This document shows positions 10,229-23,359 of a stretch of 64,000 nucleotides of DNA, in pieces. The DNA is from Excoecaria cochinchinensis. Its lineage: Eukaryota > Streptophyta > Magnoliopsida > Malpighiales > Euphorbiaceae. Position numbers and translations under genes: made by a program. The notes beneath the pieces are model-generated. The model was not told the DNA's origin, did no database searches, and saw nothing but the letters and a program-made list of their open reading frames with translations. Position 1 is the stretch's first letter. Each line of letters begins with the position of its first letter. Location of the stretch: assembly GCA_947683425.1 (NCBI GenBank), contig CANTUQ010000008.1, forward strand, positions 992,001 to 1,056,000, read 5' to 3'.

Positions 10229-13098
10229 GCTATGTGTGGTGGCATGTATGTTATTAGGGTGTGAATTAGTTAGGTTAAGTTTGGGTGTGCATGAGTGCAC
10301 CATTATAGGGTGTGAGTAGTGGTGTTAGGATTGTGTGCTTTACTCACACATTAGTAGGGTGTTTTAAGTTGTGAATGCATTGGGTGTGTGTGAGCATGCC
10401 TTGGTAGGGTGTGAGTAGTGGTGTAGTGGTTGTGTGCTTTACTTACACATTAGTAGGGTGTTTTAAGTTGGGAGTGTGTTATGTGTGAGTAGCATATGGT
10501 TGTTGGGTGTGAGTGATTGGTTTCCACCAATAGAAAAGTGACAAGTGTTAGGGTTAGGAAAAGAAAAAGAAAAAGAAAAAGAAAAAGAAATAGAAAATGG
10601 AAAGAGCAGAATTTGCTCTTCATTTTCCCGTAGCCTCCTCCCCTCCTCATCTCCTTCTTCTTCTTTGCTCTTCTTTTTGTTTTCTCTAACTTGGATTATA
10701 ATTTTGGAGGTGGAAATTGATCACTTCTTGCTCAATTGGTGAGTTTAATGCATATCTTCATCTTCTTCTACATTATAGTTTAAATTTAATCTAGGGTTTG
10801 TTCTTTGTGTGTTTTTGATGGGTTTGTATTTAGCTAAACCTCCTCGCGATCCCAAGGGCAAAGAGAAGGTTGGGAGTAGTGGAACAAAGTGATAAGAGCT
10901 AAGGAATTTTCAGGTTTGGGAATTGGTTTGTTGATTTATGTGTTAATGATTCTTAATATCTGAATTGAGTACTCTGAGATGTTAATTTATGTGTTGTGAC
11001 GGTTTGGATTAAATTTGGTGAATTGATGGTGTCAAATGAGTTGGTTTGAAGCTTGTTGAACTTCAAAGTGCAAATCTGTTTTTGAAGGTCAGATTGACCT
11101 TTGGTCATTCTTTTTAGTATAAGTTGAGTTTTACAACTCCAAAATACATGCTTCGAGTTGTGTTAGAACCACAACTTCCGTATCTAAAACTTTGTAGAAG
11201 TAATCATAATTTAATTCGGACTCTAACTATTTTAAAATCGCCCATTACAGTAGCAAAAATCATCAGCTATGTCTGTGGAGCAGGGTAGAGACATTTGAGT
11301 ATATCTCCCATATTTTCGCTCCAAATGATCTGAAATTTTGTCACTAGAAATATAACATCTTGAGGATTAATTGTTATGAAGACCATTTGGTCTGAAAGTG
11401 TCGACTATTAGTTCAAAAATGCAAGTAGATTAAGCACCTAAATTCTGCCCTGTACTGTGCTCTTAAGTCTGATGATGTTTGGGACTGGTTGGAAAGCACT
11501 GCTGTGCTTTTTGATAGGACACAGCTGTGTTTTGGCTTTTAGATCGATAATATACAATAGAGCACAGCTGTGCTTTTTATAAAGCACAGCTGTGTTTTAG
11601 TAAAATTTGTCCCTCTTCACCAATTCATCCTAGAATCGATCCTACACCTCCAAATTAGCCACAAAGTGTCTAGAAACGCCTGAAAAATTTAATGTTACTT
11701 ATTTTATAATTAGGTAATGAGGATATATAATTAAATTATAACGAAAAAAATTAATTAATATGATGATTAACCATGAATTAAACTATAAGCATAATTTGCT
11801 AGATGAATAAATACTCATGACGAGAATTATATAACATGTTTATAATTTATGATTAACGCATTAAACCTAAAATATTATTTGATTAAATCTAATTTAATTA
11901 GGAAGCAAGAACTTGTGATTTGAATATTATATGCCTTACATTTTATAATTGTATTTTTGCTATGCTAAATGTTTGTATGCCATATTATGCCTTAACCTAT
12001 GAACTAAATGTGTCATGCTTAAATATAATTGATTTATGTATGTTAAATTCAATGGTTATTCATGTTGAACAAATGTGTAACTCAATGTGAATTGTATTAT
12101 ACATAACCTGCAAGAGTCAGTTTAGTGGATAGTTAGGCATGCCTAATAGAGTCTCTTAGCTGCAGCCTCAGTTCTGTCTGGACCTCGATCAGGTCCCCGT
12201 TTGGTTCCTCACGAACCCCTTATGCGTTTTGGATCTTGTTTAAGGTCCCCTTTGTAAAATGTTTTGAATGCGACAAAAATAAAATGGTTTCTGATTCGTA
12301 CCCGTAAGGTACGCCATGCGTTCGATTCGTGCCCGTAAGGTACGCTATGCGTTTACTCATTATCCACTATTGTGAGTCAGCAGGTGCTCTTTTTGTTTTG
12401 TTTCGCTTTGATATGATTACAAGAATATGGTATTCAGTTGCATAAAATGTTAAGTACGTGAAAGCAACTAAATTGTAAATGAATAGGGAATTGATTATGC
12501 GAAGGTAATATTTGAATGAGATAATATGGATATGGATATGAATATGAGATGTAGAATGTATGGCTGAAATTTGTGAGCATGTTTATATATGTTATGTTAT
12601 GAGTTATTGCATATGCCATCATGAATGTGTTATGCCTTGATGACCATTGTGAATGGCCGTCCATATTATATGTGTGTTTCCCCACTAAGCGTATATCGCT
12701 TAGCACGGTGTTTTTACCCGTGCAGGTGCATAAGGAGTTTGTTTTAAGTGAGTCGCTGCAGTCAAGCCAACACAGCAGGGATTAGTGTTTTGATTATTAT
12801 TTGATTGATGATTCTTTTGTAATAGAACTCTATTGTATCGTTTTTGATATGGCTTCCGCTTATGTATTTATATTTTTGGGTTACGTAATATTTTATTCTG
12901 GCTTTTGATCAGAACATTTTTGTAACGAATTTTGTTATTGTAATGATGGAATATTCTGATGTTTATGAAGGTTTTAATTTCCCCGTAATGAAGTATGAAT
13001 GTATGCTTTGTATCTTTATCTGCTTGGTGATACACCCGGCTCATACGGCTTCTCACTCCTTGAGGATGGGTACGCCTACGTATGGGTAGGGGGTGAAC
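10229..13098 (+). repeat. LTR copy U2, inverted relative to the others
   Basis: This is the reverse complement of the 17058-19930 segment, with small differences: a longer GAAAAA run near 10560-10590 (four hexamer units against two) and one altered palindrome (CACTGCTGTG near 11496). It lacks the last ~100 bp corresponding to the TGTCACACCCC end. Its other end, GGGTAGGGGGTGAAC, abuts the first base of copy U3. Confidence 0.8.
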
Positions 13099-15257
13099 TG
13101 TAACACCCCCTACCCATACGTAGGCGATCCCATCCGCAACCAGTGAGAAGCCGTATGAGCGGGGTGTGTCCACAAGAAAATAAAGATACAAAGCATACAA
13201 TTGCATACTTAACATACACTCATAAATACGGGATAATTAAAACTTTCAAAAGCATCAGAATGATCAATCATTACAATAGCAAAATCCGAACAATAACGTT
13301 CTGATCAAAAGCCAGAATGAAATAATTACATAACCCAAAAATATAAATACATAAGCGAAAGCCATATCAAAACCGATACAATAGAGTTCTATTACAAAAG
13401 AATCATCAATCAAATAATAATCCAAACACTAATCCCTGCTGTGTTGGCTTGACTGCAGCGACTCACTTAAAACAAACTCCTTATGCACCTGCACGGGTAA
13501 AAACACCGTGCTAAGCGATATACGCTTAGTGGGGAAACACACATATAATATGGACGGCCATTCACAATGGTCGTCAAGGCATAACACATTCATGATGGCA
13601 TATGCAATAACTCATAACATAACATATATAAACATGCTCACAAATTTCAGCCATACATTCTACATCTCATATTCATATCCATATCCATATTATCTCATTC
13701 AAATATTAACTTCGCATAATCAATTCCCTATTCATTTACAATTTAGTTGCTTTCACGTACTTAACATTTTATGCAATTGAATACCATATTCTTGTAATCA
13801 TATCAAAGCGAAACAAAACAAAAAGAGCACCTGCTGACTCACAATAGTGGATAACGAGTAAATGCATAGCGTACCTTACGGGTACGAATCGAACGCATAG
13901 CGTACCTTACGGGTACGAATCAGAAACCATTTTATTTTTGTCGCATTCAAAACATTTTACAAAGGGGACCTTAAACAAGATCCAAAACGCATAAGGGGTT
14001 CGCGAGGAACCAAACGGGGACCTGATCGGGGTCCAGACAGAACTGAGGCTGCAGCTAAGAGACTCTATTAGGCATGCCTAACTATCCACTAAACTGACTC
14101 TTGCAGGTCATGTATAATACAATTCACATTGAGTTACACATTTGTTCAATATGAATAACCATTGAATTTAACATACATAAATCAATTATATTTAAGCATG
14201 ACACATTTAGTTCATAGGTTATGGCATACAAACATTTAGCATAGCAAAAATACAATTATAAAATGTAAGGCATATAATATTCAAATCACAAGTTCTTGCT
14301 TTCTAATTAAATTAGATTTAATCAAATAATATTTTAGGTTTAATGCCTTAATTATAAACATGTTATATAATTCTCGTCATGAGTATTTATTCATCTAGCA
14401 AATTATGCTTATAGTTTAATTCATGGTTAATCATCATATTAATTAATTTTTTTCGTTATAAGAATTTATTCAATTCACAGGTAATTTAATTATATATCCT
14501 CATTACCTAAATATAAAATAAGTAACATTAAATTTTTCAGGCGTTTCTAGACACCTTGGGGCTAATTCGGAGGTGTAGGATCGATTTTAGGATGAATTGG
14601 TGAAGAGGGACAAATTTTACTAAAACACAGCTGTGCTCTGCTGTATATTATCGATCTAAAAGCCAAAACACAGCTGTGTCCTATCCAAAAGCACAGCTGT
14701 GCTTTCCAACCAGTCCCAAACATCATCAGACTTAAGAGCACAGCACAGGGCAGAATTCAGGTGCTTAATCTACTTGCATTTTTGAACTAATAGAAGACCC
14801 TTTCAGACCAAATGGTCTTCATAACAATTAATCCTCAAGATGTTATCTTTCTAGTGACAAAATTTCAGATCATTTGGAGCGAAAATATGGGAGATATACT
14901 CAAATGTCTCTACCCTGCTCCACAGACACACCTGATGATTTACGCTACTGTAATGGGCAATTTTAAAATAGTTAGAGTCCGAATTAAATTATGATTACTT
15001 CTACAAAGTTTTAGATACGGAAGTTTTGGTTCTAACCCAACTGGAATCATGTATTTTGAAGTTGTAAAACTCAACCTATACAAAAAAGAATGACCAAAGG
15101 TCAATCTGACCTTCAAAAACAGATTTGCACTTTGAAGTTCAACAAGCCTCAAACCAACTCATTTGACACCATCAATTCACCAAATTTAATCCAAACCATC
15201 ACAACACATAAATTAACATCTCAGAATACTCAATTCAGATATTAAGAATCATTAACA
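10940..15257. repeat. Tail-to-tail inverted repeat, ~2.16-kb arms
   Basis: The symmetry centre is at 13098/13099, with GGGTAGGGGGTGAAC facing TGTAACACCCCCTACCC, so the two arms meet with only a few unpaired bases. The left arm is the end of U2 and the right arm is U3. A transcript across the joint would fold into a very long double-stranded RNA. Confidence 0.75.
13099..15257 (-). repeat. LTR copy U3, truncated
   Basis: Starts TGTAACACCCCC at 13099 directly against inverted copy U2 and follows the complete copy until the phrase 'cattaacacataa'. There the sequence jumps back to an earlier position of the same LTR ('cataaggggttcgcgagg'). One palindrome pair is deleted relative to U1 (near 14620-14645). 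The first ~230 bp are more diverged than the rest. Confidence 0.8.
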
Positions 15258-17057
15258 CATAAGGGGTTCGCGAGGAACCAAACAGGGACCTGATCGGGCT
15301 CCAGACAGAACTGGGGCTGCAGCTAAGAGACTCTATTAGGCATGCCTAACTATCCACTAAACTGACTCTTGCAGGTCATGTATAATACAATTCACATTGA
15401 GTTACACATTTGTTCAATATGAATAACCATTGAATTTAACATACATAAATCAATTATATTTAAGCATGACACATTTAGTTCATAGGTTAAGGCATAATAT
15501 GGCATACAAACATTTAGCATGGCAAAAATACAATTATAAATTGTAAGGCATATAATATTCAAATCACAAGTTCTTGCTTCCTAATTAAATTAGATTTAAT
15601 CAAATAATATTTTAGGTTTAATGCCTTAATCATAAATTATAAACATGTTATATAATTCTCGTCATGAGTATTTATTCATCTAGCAAATTATGCTTATAGT
15701 TTAATTCATGGTTAATCATCATATTAATTAATTTTTTTCGTTATAAGAATTTATTCAATTCACAGGTAATTTAATTATATATCCTCATTACCTAATTATA
15801 AAATAAGTAACATTAAATTTTTCAAGCGTTTCTAGACACTTTGGGGCTAATTCGGAGGTGTAGGATCGATTCTATGATTAATTGGTGAAGAGGGACAAAT
15901 TTTACTAAAGAACAGCTGTGCTTTATAAAAAGCACAGCTGTGCTTTGCTGTATATTATCGATCTAAAAGCCAAAACACAATTGTGTCCTATCCAAAAGCA
16001 CAGCTGTGCTTTCCAACCAGTCCCAAACGTCATTAGACATAAGAGCACAGCGCAGGGCAGAATTCAGGTGCTTAATCTACTTGCATTTTTGAACTAATAG
16101 ACGACACTTTCAGACCAAATGGTATTCATAACAATTAATCCTCAAGATGTTATATTTCTAGTCACAAAATTTCAGATCATTTGGAGCGAAAATAGGGGAG
16201 ATATACTCAAATGTCTCTACCCTGCTCCACAGACACACCTGATGATTTTCGCTACTGTAATGGGCTTTTTTAAAATAGTTAGAGTCCAAATTAAATTATG
16301 ATTACTTCTACAAAGTTTTAGATACGGAAGTTGTGGTTCTAACCCAACTGGAATCATGTATTTTAGAGTTGTAAAACTCAACTTATACGAAAAAGTATGA
16401 CCAAAGGTCAATCTGACCTTCAAAAACAGATTTGCACTTTGAAGTTCAACAAGCTTCAAACCAACTCATTTGACACCATCAATTTACCAAATTTAATCCA
16501 AACCATCACAACACATAAATTAACATCTCAGAATACTCAATTCAGATATTAAGAATCATTAACACATAAATCAACAAACCAATTCCCAAACCTGAAAATT
16601 CCTTAGCTCTTATCACTTTGTTCCACTACTCCCAACCTTCTCTTTGCCCTTGGGATCGCGAGGAGGTTTAGCTAAACACAAACCCATCAAAAACACACAA
16701 AGAACAAACCCTAGATTAAATTTAAACTATAATGTAGAAGAAGATGAAGAAGAAGTTGAAGATATGCATTAAACTCACCAATTGAGCAAGAAGTGATCAA
16801 TTTCCACCACCAAAATTATAATCCAAGTTAGAGAAAACAAAAATAAGAACAAAGAAGAAGAAGGAGATGAGGAGGGGAGGAGGCTACGGGAAAATGAAGA
16901 GCAAATTCTGCTCTTTCCATTTTCTATTTCTTTTTCTTTTTCTTTTCCTAACCCTAATACTTGTCACTTTCCTATTGGTGGAAACAAATCACTCACACCC
17001 AACAACCATATGCTACTCACACATAACACACTCCCAACTTAAAACACCCACCAAAAA
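15258..17057 (-). repeat. LTR copy U4, internal segment
   Basis: Begins at the position equivalent to 6102 in U1 (AAGGGGTTCGCGAGG) and ends at the position equivalent to about 19690 in U5 (AACTTAAAACACCC), followed by a few A-rich bases and then U5. Neither end is an LTR terminus. The left joint shares CATAA with the preceding copy, indicating microhomology-type joining rather than integrase action. Confidence 0.75.
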
Positions 17058-20032
17058 TATAACACCCCCTACCCATACGTAGGCGTACCCATCCTCAAGG
17101 AGTGAGAAACCGTATGAGCCGGGTGTGTCAACAAGCAGATAAAGATACAAAGCATACATTCATACTTCATTACGGGGAAATTAAAACCTTCATAAGCATC
17201 AGAATATTCCATCATTACAATAACAAAATTCGTTACAAAAATGTTCTGATCAAAAGCCAGAATAAAATATTACATAACCCAAAAATATAAATACATAAGC
17301 AAAAGCCATATCAAAACCGATACAATAGAGTTCTATTACAAAAGAATCATCAATCAAATAATAATCCAAATACTAATCCCTGCTGTGTTGGCTTGACTGC
17401 AGCGACTCACTTAAAACAAACTCCTTATGCACCTGCACGGGTAAAAACACCGTACTAAGCGATATACGCTTAGTGGGGAAACACACATATAATATGGACG
17501 GCCATTCACAATGGTCGTCAAGGCATAACACATTCATGATGGCATATGCAATAACTCATAACATAACATATATAAACATGCTCACAAATTTCAGCCATAC
17601 ATTCTACATCTCATATTCATATCCATATCCATATTATCTCATTCAAATATTACCTTCGCATAATCAATTCCCTATTCATTTACAATTTAGTTGCTTTCAC
17701 GTACTTAACATTTTATGCAACTGAATACCATATTCTTGTAATCATATCAAAGCGAAACAAAACAAAAAGAGCACCTGCTGACTCACAATAGTGGATAACG
17801 AGTAAACGCATAGCGTACCTTACGGGCACGAATCGAACGCATAGCATACCTTACGGGTACGAATCAGAAACCATTTTATTTTTTTCGCATTCAAAACATT
17901 TTACAAATTGGACCTTAAACAAGATCCAAAACGCATAAGGGGTTCGCGAGGAACCAAACGGGGACCTGATCGGGGTCCAGACAGAACTGGGGCTGCAGTT
18001 AAGAGACTCTATTAGGCATGCCTAACTATCCACTAAACTGACTCTTGCAGGTCTTGTATAATACAATTCACATTGAGTTACACATTTGTTCAATATGAAT
18101 AACCATTGAATTTAACATACATAAATCAATTATATTTAAGCATGACACATTTAGTTCATAGGTTAAGGCATAATATGGCATACAAACATTTAGCATAGCA
18201 AAAATACAATTATAAAATGTAAGACATAAAATATTCAAATCACAAGTTCTTGCTTCCTAATTAAATTAGATTTAATCAAATAATATTTTAGGTTTAATGC
18301 CTTAATCATAAATTATAAACATGTTATATAATTATCGTCATGAGTAATTATTCATCTGGCAAATTATGCTTATAGTTTAATTCATGGTTAATCATCATAT
18401 TAATTAATTTTTTTCGTTATAAGAATTTATTCAATTAACAGGTAATTTAATTATATATCCTCAATACCTAATTATAAAATAAGTAACATTAAATTTTTCA
18501 GGCGTTTCTAGACACTTTGGGGCTAATTCGGAGGTGTAGGATCGATTATAGGATGAATTGGTGAAGAGGGACAAATTTTACTAAAACACAGCTGTGCTCT
18601 GCTGTATATTATCGATCTAAAAGCCAAAACACAGCTGTGTCCTATCCAAAAGCACAGCTGTGCTTTCCAACCAGTCCCAAACATCATCAGACTTAAGAGC
18701 ACAGCACAGGGCAGAATTCAGGTGCTTAACCTACTTGCATTTTTGAACTAATAGACGACACTTTCAGACCAAATGGTCTTCATAACAATTAATCCTTAAG
18801 ATGTTATCTTTCTAGTCACAAAATTTCAGATCATTTGGAGCGAAAATAGGGGAGATATACTCAAATGTCTCTACCCTGCTCCACAGACACACCTGATGAT
18901 TTTCGCTACTATAATGGGCGATTTTAAAATAGTTAGAGTCCGAATTAAATTATGATTACTTCTACAAAGTTTTAGATACGGAAGTTGTGGTTCTAACACA
19001 TCTGGAATCATGTATTTCGGAGTTATAAAACTCAACTTATACTAAAAAGAATGACCAAAGGTCAATCTGACCTTCAAAAACAGATTTGCACTTTGAAGTT
19101 CAACAAGCTTCAAACCAACTCATTTGATACCATCAATTCACCAAATTTAATTCAAACCATCACAACACATAAATTAACATCTCAGAATACTCAATTCAGA
19201 TATTAAGAATCATTAACACATAAATCAACAAACCAATTCCCAAACCTGAAAATTCCTTAGCTCTTATCACTTTGTTCCACTACTCCCAACCTTCTCTTTG
19301 CCCTTGGGATCGCGAGAAGGTTTAGCTAAACACAAACCCATCAAAAACACACAAAGAACAAACCCTAGTTTAAATTTAAACTATAATGTAGAAGAAGATG
19401 AAGATATGCATTAAACTCACCAATTGTGCAAGAAGTGATCAATTTCTACCACCAAAATTATAATCCAAGTTAGAGAAAACAAAAAGAAGAGCAAAGAAGA
19501 AGAAGGAGATGAGGAGGCGAGGAGGCTACGGGAAAATGAAGAGCAAATTCTGCTCTTTCCATTTTCTATTTCTTTTTCTTTTTCTTTTCCTAACCCTAAC
19601 ACTTGTCACTTTCCTATTGGTGGAAACCAATCACTCACACCCAATAACCATATGCTACTCACACATAACACACTCCCAACTTAAAATACCCTGCTAATGT
19701 GTAAGTAAAGCACACAACCACTACACCGCTACTCACACCCTACCAAGGCATGCTCACACACACCCAATGCATTCCCAACTTAAAGCACACTACTAATGTG
19801 TGAGTAAAGCACACAATCCTAACACCACTACTCACACCCTACAATGGTGCACTCATGCACACCCAAACTTAACCTAACTAATTCACACCCTAATAACATA
19901 CATGCCACCACATGCTAATAAAACTCTTAAAACATGCATTTTTACCAAAATACCCTTATGACATGCCCAAAACACACAGTGCATGTACACACAAATAGAC
20001 TCATACTACCAGGGGGCAAACGGGGTGTGACA
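17058..20032 (-). repeat. LTR copy U5, complete (2975 bp)
   Basis: Runs from TATAACACCCCC (the expected TG altered to TA) to GGGGTGTGACA, the only copy with both termini. The right terminus carries the outer GATTC duplication. Read on the minus strand it starts TGTCACACCCC, passes short CACACCC/GTGTGAG-rich repeats (19690-19920), a CT-rich leader (about 19440-19520) and the CACAGCTGTG palindromes (18593-18663). No coding capacity is seen. Confidence 0.8.
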
Positions 20033-20037
20033 GATTC

Positions 20038-20508
20038 TTTGGCTCGTGTTACTCTAATGGCTGTATGAGCACAAAAATTTTCGAAAATCAACTATTTGGT
20101 GTTTGCATAACTGAGTAAATGTACGAATTCTGAGTAAAACTTTGGACCTTCATTTGCTTCTTGCTGCCTTGGTGAAAAAAATCTTGAGCTTAATTGCTGC
20201 AATTTGATGTTAAGCATGTTCAACAAAGGGACACCAGATTGGTGCTGGCTCCTTCTCTCTCTCTCTTTCTTCAGAGTTTTAGTTGGTGTTACTGATCTCA
20301 AAGGAGACCGGTATGTGGGGAAAGCTCTGATGCCTCTGTTTAAAGCATTTTTAGCCCAATTTTGTTTTGCAAGTTTTAGTGGCATGTTAGCCATTTCTTA
20401 GATTGGTTAATGTTCTAATTTTTTTTGTGGGTTTCTTCTTGTGTGAATAAGAAGCCCATTTGTTTAACACATATGTGATTGGTTGTGTTCCATTGCCTTT
20501 GTGCCTAG
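20038..20508. other. Host sequence, no gene recognised
   Basis: Continuation of the pre-insertion sequence interrupted after 5226. It contains a short CT run (20258-20270) and small open frames on both strands (for example 20204-20401 plus), but no motif I recognise. It may be intron or flank of the decayed IFRD-like gene further right; this is a guess. Confidence 0.4.
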
Positions 20509-21579
20509 TGGGGCTCTTCAAAAATGGTGTAATCCGTCCAAACCATTTAATCCAACCCATCTAATTCATTTTTTTTTTAAATTTTATTGGATTATTATAA
20601 CCCGTTTAACCCATTTTAAAACTTAACAAATATTTATATGGGTAATGGATTATATAATAATCCAACCAATTACACCATTCTAAAATTGCCTACTGTTTCT
20701 CCGTCCTCTTCTTCTTTCTGAAACCATATAGTTCGCATTCAATTGTTGGTTTATGGAACCTGTTTTTTTAGATGGGGCTCTGCCTATAGATATTGAAACC
20801 ATTAATTCTTTATGTCATTATCAAACTCAAAATCGTAATTTCCCCAATCCACTTCATTAAGATAAAATCAACATGCTTGAATTAGCCTTATTAATTAATA
20901 TTTCCAATCCATCTTATCTTAATTCTAGTTTAGTAATAGTAACCTTATTTTTGTAATTTTAATATTCAAAATCGAATATTCATGGTGATTGGAAAAGATG
21001 TGATTTTCCATCAATTCGATGCTTATATCCTATCAATTCTTTTTCTTTGATTTGTTTTTTTTTTCAAAAATTACAAATAAAAATATTTAAAAAAATGAAA
21101 TTAATATTTTACGCTTAAAAAATATAAATAGCTATTTTGTTTTATATTTTTACCTTCATTCTCTTACAATTAATCTTTAATATTAAAAAATTTGACAAAA
21201 TTTAATATTATTAAATTAAATTTTGTTGCAATGGAATTAAGTTTTAGGAAACAATTTTTTTATTTTTTTTTTTGTTTCTTTTTTCAAAAAAATGAAATAT
21301 GCATGCGTTAACTAAAAATAATATTTAAAAAATGAAATTAATGTTTTATACTTAAAAAAATATAAATATAGATAATACAAAATTTATATGTTTATAATAA
21401 ATCATAAAAAATTAACATAACTCATGTAACCAAGTCATAAACCAACTAAATTACCATGAAAAGTTTAAGTTATAATTCAGCTGGGTTGAGTTGGATTTTA
21501 TCCATTTAAAATTTTAGATGGATTGAATGGAAAATCAATAGTAATAGTAATCCATCGAACACATTTTTGAACACCCATA
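20509..21579. mobile_element. Non-autonomous hAT-type element (1071 bp)
   Basis: The termini TGGGGCTCTTCAAAAATG and CATTTTTGAACACCCATA are imperfect inverted repeats of the hAT pattern. An exact 8-bp target duplication GTGCCTAG lies at 20501-20508 and 21580-21587. The interior is AT-rich with opposed subterminal motifs (CCAACCCATCTAAT on the left, GATGGATTGAATGG on the right) and no transposase frame, so it would need transposase from elsewhere. Confidence 0.85.
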
Positions 21580-21587
21580 GTGCCTAG

Positions 21588-22577
21588 TGTATATATCAAC
21601 ATATTCTGCCATCAATAATTTATTGTTGCTCTTTTATGATTTGATTTTGTTGATTTTCTTCTCATTTTCGTGCTTAGATTTGTCTATGTGAGTACTGAAC
21701 CTATTAGATATACAAGTGCTTGCATGGTTTGAGTTAAAAGCTCATTAATTCCAAGCTTCCTTATTAAATATGCTTTATATGGATGGCTCTTATCAGCTAT
21801 TAGCGATTGAGGATTGTCTGATCAAATTTTAGTTGCTTTATGCATGTGATTGCTATTTGTAAAATCAGAAACAGTGCTACTGCTAATGGGTGATAATTTA
21901 GCTACAACTTGCGAAGGGATTTAAATTGTGATTAAACTTTCTATAAAGGGTGATTAGTGACTAAGAGCAATTATTTCATCTCTTCCTCTCCCACTGCCAA
22001 TCTTCTCTTTCCCTCTCCGAGACATCATACTACAAATATGATTTTGGCATTGGTTTCATTTGGATCAAGTAATTTATAGGCAACTAACAATTTGGAGCAA
22101 TCACAAATAGGTTAGCTTCACTTCAATTTTCTATTGTATATATATTTCACTGTTGCAATTGGACAAAGTTTATTTGGATTTTGAGTTTTTGAGCTTTTAA
22201 TTTTGGTGTGATTGGACAATATAGATTGTCAAGTGTGTGACTTTCTTCATATGTTTGAACAATTATATATAGGCAAAGGAAGTTTTCAATTAAAATACTG
22301 GAAAACTTCTATTCTGTTTTGAAGCACTGTGTTGTGAATAATAACTTAGCCGGCATATTTGAGCAGGAATAATTGTGCTTTTCACCTGTTCATTCAGGAG
22401 CAGGCTTGCTTAGACTTGTTTTGCAGCTCTGTATTGTAAGTTGGTTAACTTTATTTCCACTGTGTGGTTGCATTTGTTAGCTTTACTGTACTTAATTCAT
22501 ATAAACTTCTGGTTAATTATTGAAGAAAAAAAATGCTAGTTCGTAAAGTTAATTGTGTGTGGATTGCTATAAGTTCT
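21588..22577. other. Non-coding host sequence
   Basis: AT-rich with no convincing open frame, repeat boundary or RNA gene. A pyrimidine-rich patch lies at about 21980-22020. Confidence 0.4.
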
Positions 22578-23069
22578 TGTTGGGAAAATAACCCTTCTAA
22601 TATGCGGAATAAATAAGGAGAAATCAAAATAATAATCACGACACAAGAAATTATAGTGGAAAACTCCAAATCGGAAAAAAACCGCTTGTTGTTCGAAAAC
22701 AACCAAGAAAATTTCACTAAGTGTTTGAATAATTTTTACATTCACTCACTCTAATATTTTCTCAAATACCCAATAAATTGATACAAATCCAAGAGAATTT
22801 CCCACAAATTCTCTAAGTTTCAAAACTTACAAGATTTCATTGGAATCCTTAATCATTTGAATCCAATAACGTTTGAAGAACAATCTCGTACCTTAAATAA
22901 GCAAGAGTTTCCGTGTGAACAGTCAAAAATTCTGTCTGGCCATAGTTAAAATTGGCTGGCCAGTCTCCATTTTTGACTGCATCTCATTTTTTACTACATA
23001 CCATTTTTTACTACCTCCATTTTTGGCTTCCTCCATTTTTGGCTTCCTTTTTTTTAATCTAATACAACA
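22578..23069 (-). mobile_element. Second solo-LTR-like insertion (492 bp)
   Basis: Ends TGTTGGG...ATACAACA resemble those of the 3563-4086 solo LTR. The flanks are GTTCT (22573-22577) and GTTCG (23070-23074), a 4-of-5 match that could be a decayed target duplication. Internal organisation is similar (CACTCACTCT then TATTTTCTC-type text, and a TTAAATAAGC box like a reversed TATA), but long identity between the two is not obvious. Two copies of GGCTTCCTCCATTTTT-like text lie near the right end. Confidence 0.55.
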
Positions 23070-23359
23070 GTTCGGTTAGTGTTCTTTTTTTCTCAAAAGT
23101 GAGTATCTGGATATTATGTGGAGTTAGTGCTAGTGGTGATTTTTCACTTTTCTTCTCTTATTTGAGTTTATTTAGTGGTTATATAAATGGGTTTCTATTG
23201 GTGCATAGGATAATTAATATTTATCAACTAAGAAATCTGTAGACACATGCCTTAGTTGTATTAAAGATCAAAATATCAATAAAATAATGACATTATTAAT
23301 TTGTTGTCCTTTCTTTATTTATTTGATTTTGGTATGCATTTTTTATATTGGATTTTGAT

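Larger units (their letters stand above)
5227..20032. mobile_element. Composite LTR cluster inserted as one block
   Basis: The left end TGTAACACCCCC (5227) and right end GGGGTGTGACA (20032) are matching LTR termini. The block is flanked by the 5-bp direct repeat GATTC (5222-5226 and 20033-20037). Inside are five segments of the same ~3-kb LTR (minus, plus, minus, minus-partial, minus-complete) and one diverged segment. None carries gag, pol or a recognisable primer site. A single outer target duplication around internally inverted LTR copies suggests integration of an already rearranged DNA, or heavy rearrangement after insertion. Confidence 0.8.

Noticed and set aside
20092..20401. Open frames of 65-100 residues on both strands in host sequence
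   Set aside because: No family resemblance, no splice context, mutually antisense; insufficient support.
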